Below, piece after piece: positions 8,982 through 14,552 of a DNA stretch of 14,552 bases. Under the pieces are notes generated by a model that saw nothing but the letters and a program-made list of their open reading frames with translations, searched no databases and was not told where the DNA came from. The translations under genes and the position numbers were made by a program. Numbering within the stretch: the stretch's first letter is position 1; each line of letters opens with the position of its first letter. The stretch covers positions 183,897 to 198,448 of the forward strand of contig NW_003145786.1 in NCBI RefSeq assembly GCF_000003605.2, written 5' to 3'. This DNA is from Saccoglossus kowalevskii (taxonomy: Eukaryota; Hemichordata; Enteropneusta; Harrimaniidae).

Positions 8982-9254
8982 TCAAGATAATTGTAAAAAC
9001 AAAAATGTACATTCTGTCGTTATAACTACGGGTTCAATGCTTTCACAGGGCAATACACCCAGAGGAATACTCACTTTGATTTTTTGGTGAGAGTGTTCCG
9101 CAGGCAGTTCAAAACTGGACCCAAAAAGATGTTGATGGAGTTTTTTCCCTAAAACGTAATGGCTGAAAATTGTTAAATTTGAGGCCAATTTGAAAATGTC
9201 GGTTCCACCGTAAAAATGGGGTTCAAAACAGCGGCGCACACACGTATACTTCAA
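8982..9254 (-). other. Unassigned 90-codon ORF
   Basis: The ORF has an even amino-acid make-up, including FEPHFYGGTDIFKLASNL and SFELPAEHSHQKIKVSIPLG. That is more protein-like than other ORFs in this flank. I do not recognise it. No splice-site chain, promoter or neighbouring exon supports it. It could be a mobile-element remnant, an exon fragment or chance. Confidence 0.15.
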
Positions 9255-9725
9255 CTATTGGAGTAAACCTCTTCCAGGGGAATACTTTATTTCCACATGT
9301 ACCAGCCTTGTGTTTACACTATACTCTGTCAATTTTCATCAAATATTTTCACTTCCGTATGTGCATTGGACATGCTGATATTGTACAATCTCATACGTTG
9401 ATCCCATGACCTTTCATTAATTAATAATAATAATGTGTTTGTGTACTATAATTCAGTTGTCATCACATATACCATACAGTGACGTAAAGCAGTGTAATAT
9501 TATCCTTATCATACACTTAGATACGTTATCACCTAGCTGTGGCGTCACACTTTGGTGACATGTATTTCATCAATTCCATATCAGTACGCGGTTTGGTGCC
9601 GGACTAATTTACACTTTTTTACTAGTTTACACAATCAGGTTTGCCGCTGCTGTAAACAAGTTTGAAATGTGAGGTACACAACAAAAATATAAATACATGT
9701 ACTTGAAAAATATTTAAAATGTATC

Positions 9726-10277
9726 GTGTATGTTTGTACATTGAAAATGTTTCGTCGTCTTTCTCGGCATGTTCGTCTACACCGGTTTCTTGGCGGGTTT
9801 ATTGGTATGATTCCCTCGCTAGCAGACACAATAACATCTTTAAATTTGACACAAACAGCAGTACATAGATGTGTTTTTATTGGGAATAATAATCATTTTA
9901 TTAAATCTTAGCTAGCTGGATCGTTTTCATAGGAACCATTTCCTGAATTTCTGTCTCCCTGAATTGTGTTTCAATATTAGACGATGTCGACGAAAGCAGC
10001 CCAAACAAATACCGCACGAAAATCTAATTTAAGGTTTGCACTTCGAAAACGAGTAGTCGTATTCCAGGGTCAAGCGACTGGTCATTGAATGCGTATGTTA
10101 TACATTGTGTCGATTATTGATACCGATAATTATTACTGCCACACATCTGTTGTTACGTTTATGCCGTGGAATCGTTACGAGTTTATTAGATGGATGCAGG
10201 TGTTAGTACGTGCATGGAGGTACCGCCGTCACCGAGTGTTCGTAATGCAGACAATTCGTAATGAATTAAACCGCTAA
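9726..10277 (+). other. Stop-interrupted coding-like frame, unassigned
   Basis: One plus-strand frame holds a 61-codon ORF (9726-9911), several stops (about 9909-9983), a 34-codon ORF (9984-10088) and, directly after its TGA, a 62-codon ORF (10089-10277), all in the same register. The peptides are rich in Arg and aromatic residues (for example RWMQVLVRAWRYRRHRVFVM). It may be a decayed gene or chance; I recognise no family. It ends 120 bp before the first TTAA-bounded MITE. Confidence 0.15.
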
Positions 10278-10396
10278 TCTAATTGAACTCATATGTTTTT
10301 TGCCATAGATGATTCTCCCGTTGATGTATTTCGCGAAATTAATATACTGTTCTAGTAATACAGCGTAATTTTTGTCGTTCATCATATATAGATTAT

Positions 10397-10646
10397 TTAA
10401 AGGGCGGTAGTCGTCGCGCCGCGCATGTGCGCATTTGTGTTGATACTCCAATGCGTTTTTCTGGGCGCCACTTGTACTAATTACTACCGACGACTCCTTC
10501 GACACCTTCTAAACACCCCCAAAAAAAACATAATTGGTGCTTGGTAACCTCTCAGTATGTACTCGTTGGTGTGTCAAAATCGCCATTTTTGTTTATATGA
10601 GACACATATCTCGCGCATGCGCGCCGCAATGACTATAACCCTTCAA
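10397..10646. mobile_element. TTAA-bounded MITE, copy 1 (250 bp)
   Basis: The left end is TTAAAGGGCGGTAGTCGTCG followed by CGCCGCGCATG. The right end, read on the opposite strand, is TTGAAGGGTTATAGTCATTG followed by CGGCGCGCATG, forming imperfect inverted repeats of about 35 bp. It shares its interior (ATTTGTGTTGATA near the left; TCTCAGT.TGTACTCGTTG and TATATGAGAC near the right) with copy 3 in the same orientation. It has no coding capacity. The TTAA boundary is intact at the left and changed to TTCAA at the right. TTAA targeting recalls piggyBac-like transposons, but the superfamily is not established. Confidence 0.75.
10612..10623. promoter_or_regulatory. NRF1-type palindrome inside MITE copy 1
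   Basis: CGCGCATGCGCG matches the NRF1 consensus YGCGCAYGCGCR at every position. It lies in the right inverted repeat of the MITE. Copy 3 has the same site with one change (CGCGCATGCGTG). No transcript is visible beside it, so function is unproven. Confidence 0.3.
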
Positions 10647-11320
10647 AAGGCAAAACAAATTGAGCATGTGACCGTGCCACAGTCCCACTGCCATCATGCA
10701 TCTACGTCGCCCGGCGATGTTTCCCTGGTGACATCCCATTGTATGCAAATGAGCTTCGTTGCGAAATGAAATAAATAATTGATAGTCAAGGTAGACAGCA
10801 ACGCTGACGTTAAAACTAATTTCCTTTATTAAAATGTTTATGCTGTGCTCAGATATATAAACTATAATAATATTCACATATAAATAAGTGAATTTGAATA
10901 TCGGATAGCAAGCGTTTCACATACATCAAGGGCTCAGCCACAGGGCGTGTTTTCAAGTAATCTTCTATAGCAAAATATTAACCTAAAAAACATGGTCTCT
11001 GGTATCAATACCACCCGCATCTGAAAAAAAAAACGAATTTGCTCTCTATACCATGTAGCAATGATTTTTTTCGAAGAAAATAAACACCCAGCTCGGATTG
11101 ATACAAAACTCTGGCGATAGTCAGTCGCGTCTGCTAACATGAACCTAAGAGAAAATACTGTGGGATTATTTATAAATATTATTTATGTACATAAACATGA
11201 TGATGATTAATGAAGAAATTATTTGTGGGAAATTACACATTCATCGTAGCCGCGTGTCTACTCACCAGAAACATTAATCAGCTTAGCGTGGTACCATTTT
11301 GTTTAAATTGTAGATAGTAA
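10647..11320. other. Intergenic stretch, no supported feature
   Basis: This is AT-rich unique sequence. The only notable item is a perfect 14-bp palindrome TTTATGTACATAAA at 11182-11195. ORFs on both strands are short and partly made of MITE sequence. Confidence 0.6.
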
Positions 11321-12338
11321 TTGTATGATATTTGCCTAGTGATTGTAATGCGGTGCTACAATCAACTAATATGCACATTCTGTTCCACTCGGAAGAAATC
11401 GTCGTGTATGGGATTGTCAAATAAAGTTTCAAAACAGCACAAATCTTATTCTAAAAGATCTACGAAACAGAGTTTTAGCATTCTGGATACTGAGAGAGCG
11501 AAACGGTGATGCCTCCGTCAACAACTCTCAGAGAGTTCACTTCCGACCTCAGTAAACAGTTGTTGCAGGCAATGTTAGGACCAATGAGGACAGGAACCGA
11601 GTCAATCAAGTCACTGAGAAGGGATTGATGTGTCAGAAGTGTCTACTCAACAGAATATCAGGGTACCGGTATTGAAGTACAATGAGAACTTGAATCAGCT
11701 ATTACAGGCTGCAGTTAGACTGGCATATCAACATGAGCACAGTGACGTAAACATCACAGCAAAACGACACCGTATCCACACCACGCTATGACGCCTGCTT
11801 ATAATTCATCGGAGCAACCCAGAGTTGATAGTAGTCCACATTGCAAGATTCCTTAGCCGAAAAACCAGAGACGCATCATACGGAAATTCTACTTCGATTT
11901 ATGACCTAGAAATGTTCGTCGATCAAAAGTTCGAAGATTATGTCAAAAATAAAAACACGGCTGTTGATGAAGCCGTCAAAAGACCGAGTAAAAGGAATAA
12001 AGAGGAAAAAGTCCGGCAAAAAAAAAAACGGATAAAAAGCACAGGCTGCGTCTAACATCGCACCAGCGATTGAAGTTTTGAGTACAAACACATCCGATAT
12101 AGGTACGCTACGACGCAGTGAATTACTAGAACCATGGAAGGTACTAACGGTACTAACTACCATGCTAGAACCCATCTCACAATTACCGATCATCGCGGTG
12201 ATGTATTTCGGTAAATTGTATTTAATTTTAGTAAAGTATTTAACGACTTGTTTACTTTCGTTGCAAATATATATCCTAATATTAATATTCAAATACGTTT
12301 CAGAATCTACGCAAACTCACCACACGCCGGATTTTTAA
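11321..12338 (+). pseudogene. Possible decayed coding sequence, unidentified
   Basis: Several plus-strand open segments follow each other closely: one ending at 11509; a second frame 11508-11629 (starting MPPSTTLREFTSDLSKQLLQ); a third 11618-11788 (with NENLNQLLQAAVRLAYQHEH) closed by TGA at 11789; the same frame open again 11792-12055 (with FVDQKFEDYVKNKN and a Lys/Arg-rich tail); then another frame from about 12036 to 12338. The pattern of protein-like segments broken by two or three shifts and one stop suggests an old gene or transposon ORF. The last shift lies near a run of 11 A (12018-12028). I recognise no domain. Chance open frames are a real alternative. Confidence 0.25.
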
Positions 12339-12467
12339 ACAAGAGATTCATTATCTAATTATCGCAAATGACTTTAATTGCATAGTGGACAAATTCAAAA
12401 GACAAAAAAGGTGGTATCACAAGATCTGTTTCAAATGCAAACTCTGCCTTTAATTCCCTTGTTCAAC

Positions 12468-12600
12468 TTAAAGCGCGGTGGTCGTCGTGCAGCGCGTGTT
12501 CGAATTTCATGTAAATAAACAATGTATTTTACACGCGTTGTATACGTCGCTATGAGTCATATATCGAACACGACTCGGCGCGACGACTACCGCGCTTTAA
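12468..12600. mobile_element. TTAA-bounded MITE, copy 2 (133 bp, internally shortened)
   Basis: Both ends begin TTAAAGCGCGGT on their own strand, and the inverted repeats extend about 36 bp with few mismatches, to GTGTTCGA. The TTAA is intact on both sides. Near the left the interior resembles copy 3 (AAATAAACAATGTATTTTACAC against GATAAACATTGATTTTCCCAC). Near the right it has a TATGAG.CA.ATATC stretch like copy 1. It lacks the middle of the longer copies and could form a long hairpin. Confidence 0.82.
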
Positions 12601-13148
12601 AGTTTTTGATATGTTGCGCTTCATGAACCTTGGCCTACTACTACAAAAACTCGCAAAAAAATAATGTTCTGATCTCACTGCTGACGTGACGTGCTAATGG
12701 GGAATTATGTTAATCCCACTTCCACCATTTTAAAATCAACTGAAGGGATTTTTTTGCTTAACCATTAGTTATATTAAAACACTTGTTTTGACTTGTGACT
12801 GCCGCTCTGTGACTGCCGCTCTGTGACTGCCGCTCCAGTATAATAAATCACAACCTATCTCGTTACAAAGAGGAATACGGCATGGTTGCCCTATTTAGGC
12901 TTTACTCTTTCTACTTTAGTGGAGATCTTTACAATTAGGAGCTGGTATTGAAATAAAGGTATTACAATTTCAACTCATAAATTTACTAGAGAAATACCAT
13001 TTTTTAGGTAGCTGTCGTTACTACTATTTTCGTATCAAATACAGATTCCCTAACTGTATTCCAACGTTACGACAATTTGAATATGTTCACAGGCAAATAG
13101 GTTTTATTTACTTTAAACGCTTTATTTGACGTCACTGAAATATTCAGA
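12601..13148. other. Spacer between MITE copies 2 and 3
   Basis: This stretch contains the 3 x 14-bp repeat at 12794-12835 and otherwise unique AT-rich sequence. No ORF of interest was seen. Confidence 0.6.
12794..12835. repeat. Exact triple 14-bp tandem repeat
   Basis: TGTGACTGCCGCTC is repeated three times without a mismatch (12794-12807, 12808-12821, 12822-12835). Perfect identity suggests recent expansion. Confidence 0.95.
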
Positions 13149-13370
13149 TCAAGACGGTGGTCGTCGCGCCGCCCACGTGTGACATTTGTGTTGATAAACA
13201 TTGATTTTCCCACAATCCAATGCACTAATTACCTTCCAATCACCTAAAAATACCTAATTAACGTCTCAGTTTGTACTCGTTGAGCTGCGCTACAGTCAAA
13301 TTCGCCATCTTTGTCTATATGAGACCCATATATCTCGCGCATGCGTGGCGCGACGACTATCGCCCTTTAA
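13149..13370. mobile_element. TTAA-bounded MITE, copy 3 (222 bp)
   Basis: The right end reads GGCGCGACGACTATCGCCCTTTAA-like (13347-13370), the inverse of copy 1's left end. The left end (TCAAGACGGTGGTCGTCG) is slightly eroded. The interior matches copy 1 in the same orientation (ATTTGTGTTGATA, CTAATTACC, TCTCAGTTTGTACTCGTTG, TATATGAGACCCATAT). It contributes the first part of a 105-codon ORF (13271-13588), which is therefore not a gene. Confidence 0.78.
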
Positions 13371-13690
13371 AATATACTTTGGATAGTTGTCACGACTTTG
13401 TCACACAGTGGGATGAGTCCAGCTACTTGTCGCACATGATATTTAAATTACTGCATGTTCTCAAACATAAATCAGCATACGTAACCGCTATAGCTGACCA
13501 CATGAAGCTGCAAACTATTACAAGATATCTGTGCGGAACAGTTCCGGATATCTTCTGGGGAGGTTTCTGCAAAAAATCATTTTCATAAGGAACAATTCAA
13601 ACACACAAATACATCAGAAACACTGCCTTTTTTTTTTATTCATTTTTTTTCTCACACAAACAATGATTTGAATAACTAAGCTTTGTCATG
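13371..13690. other. Spacer before the 40-bp array
   Basis: The tail of the plus-strand ORF 13271-13588 (about 72 codons after the MITE, including HVLKHKSAYVTAIADHMK) has no recognised similarity. A pyrimidine-rich stretch with T runs lies at 13627-13651. Confidence 0.6.
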
Positions 13691-14552
13691 ATGTCACTAT
13701 CACTATATGGGGTTACAACATTAGATAGTAATTTCACTATCACCATATGGGGTTACAACATTAGATAATAATTTCACTATCACTATATGGGGGTTACAAC
13801 ATTAGATAGTAATTTCACTATCACTATATGGGATTACAACATTAGATAGTAATTTTACTAGCACTACATGGGGTTACAACATTAGATAGTAATTTCACTA
13901 GAACTATATGGGATTACAACATTAGATAGTAATTTCACTATCACTATATGGGGTTACAACATTAGATAGTAATTTCACTATCACTATATGGAATTACAAC
14001 ATTAGATAGTAATTTTACTAGCACTATATGGGATTACAACATTAGATAGTAATTTTACTAGCACTATATGGGATTACAACATTAGATAGTAATTTCACTA
14101 GAACTATATGGGGTTAAAACATTAGTTAGTAATTTCACTATCACTATATGGGGTTACAACATTAGATAGTAATGTCACTATCACTATAGGGGATTACAAC
14201 ATTAGATAGTAATTTCACTATCACTATATGGGATTACAACATTAGATAGTAATTTTACTATCACAATATGGGATTACAACATTAGATAGTAATTTTACTA
14301 TCACCATATGGGGTTACAACATTAGATAGTAATTTCACTATCACTATATGGGGTTACAACATTAGATAGTAATTTCACTATCACTATATGGGGTTACAAC
14401 ATTAGATAATAATTTCACTATCACGATATGGGATTACAACATTAGATAGTAATTTCACTATCACTATATGGGGTTACAACATTAGATAGTAATTTCACTA
14501 TCACTATATGGGATTACAACATTAGATAGTAATTTCACTATCACTATACGGG
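13691..14552. repeat. 40-bp minisatellite, more than 21 units, cut by window edge
   Basis: The landmark TTACAACATTAG recurs every 40 bp (13713, 13753, then 13794 after one extra G, and on to 14514). The unit is built around TTTCACTATCACTATATGGG followed by GTTACAACATTAGATAGTAA. Variants alternate: GGGGTTAC or GGGATTAC, and CACTATCACTAT, TACTAGCACTAT or CACTAGAACTAT. The array runs off the right edge, so its true length is unknown. Confidence 0.97.

Larger units (their letters stand above)
7921..10396. other. 5' flank of the sulfatase gene, no supported gene
   Basis: This is AT-rich sequence without a recognisable gene. Plus-strand ORFs at 8514-8699 and 8653-8841 look random. A clean 90-codon minus-strand ORF (8982-9254) and a stop-broken plus-strand frame (9726-10277) are listed separately. 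A YY1-like GTCGCCATTTTG lies near 8271-8282. Confidence 0.7.

Noticed and set aside
9984-10088. 34-codon ORF with a TARKS segment recalling the histone H3 tail
   Set aside because: Only five residues match and the remainder does not. The ORF is too short to mean more than chance.
10266-10505. 79-codon minus-strand ORF, and the 105-codon plus-strand ORF at 13271-13588, both containing a shared RDDYRPL peptide
   Set aside because: The shared peptide comes from the inverted ends of the MITE family read in opposite directions, not from homologous proteins.

Overview
The window is animal nuclear DNA, AT-rich and intron-rich, and carries one recognisable gene. That gene is a spliced arylsulfatase B-type sulfatase on the minus strand (positions 7725 down to 190). 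Six coding exons chain in phase through consensus GT-AG sites into about 419 residues with every expected catalytic residue. The C-terminal end lies beyond the left edge. Long introns, several minisatellites and short TIR elements (including a hAT-type one beginning CAGTGGCGGATCC) suggest a marine invertebrate, perhaps a mollusc or other lophotrochozoan. The species assignment is inference.

Layout, left to right. 1-189: start of intron 6. 190-356: exon 6. 357-1652: intron 5, with a decayed ~36-bp tandem repeat. 1653-1902: exon 5. 1903-2125: intron 4. 2126-2336: exon 4. 2337-2747: intron 3, dominated by a 178-bp (AAAT)n tract. 2748-2929: exon 3. 2930-4315: intron 2, holding a 149-bp hAT-type MITE with a perfect 8-bp target duplication close to the exon 2 donor. 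4316-4502: exon 2. 4503-7464: intron 1, with a 51-bp minisatellite (about 19 units) and an 81-bp minisatellite (about 6.4 units). Both periods are multiples of three, so they create long false ORFs. 7465-7725: exon 1, with signal peptide and the formylglycine motif. 7726-7920: 5' UTR and a plausible promoter.

From about 7920 to the right edge there is no convincing intact gene. This flank holds three related copies of a TTAA-bounded MITE family (10397-10646, 12468-12600, 13149-13370), a weak stop- and frame-broken coding-like stretch (about 11321-12338), a 3 x 14-bp repeat, and a 40-bp minisatellite (13691 to the edge, more than 21 units) that continues past the window.

The sulfatase is predicted to be secretory or lysosomal and to hydrolyse sulfate esters on glycans after cysteine-to-formylglycine activation. 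Everything else looks like intronic or intergenic repeat content. No operon-like or multi-gene system is visible.
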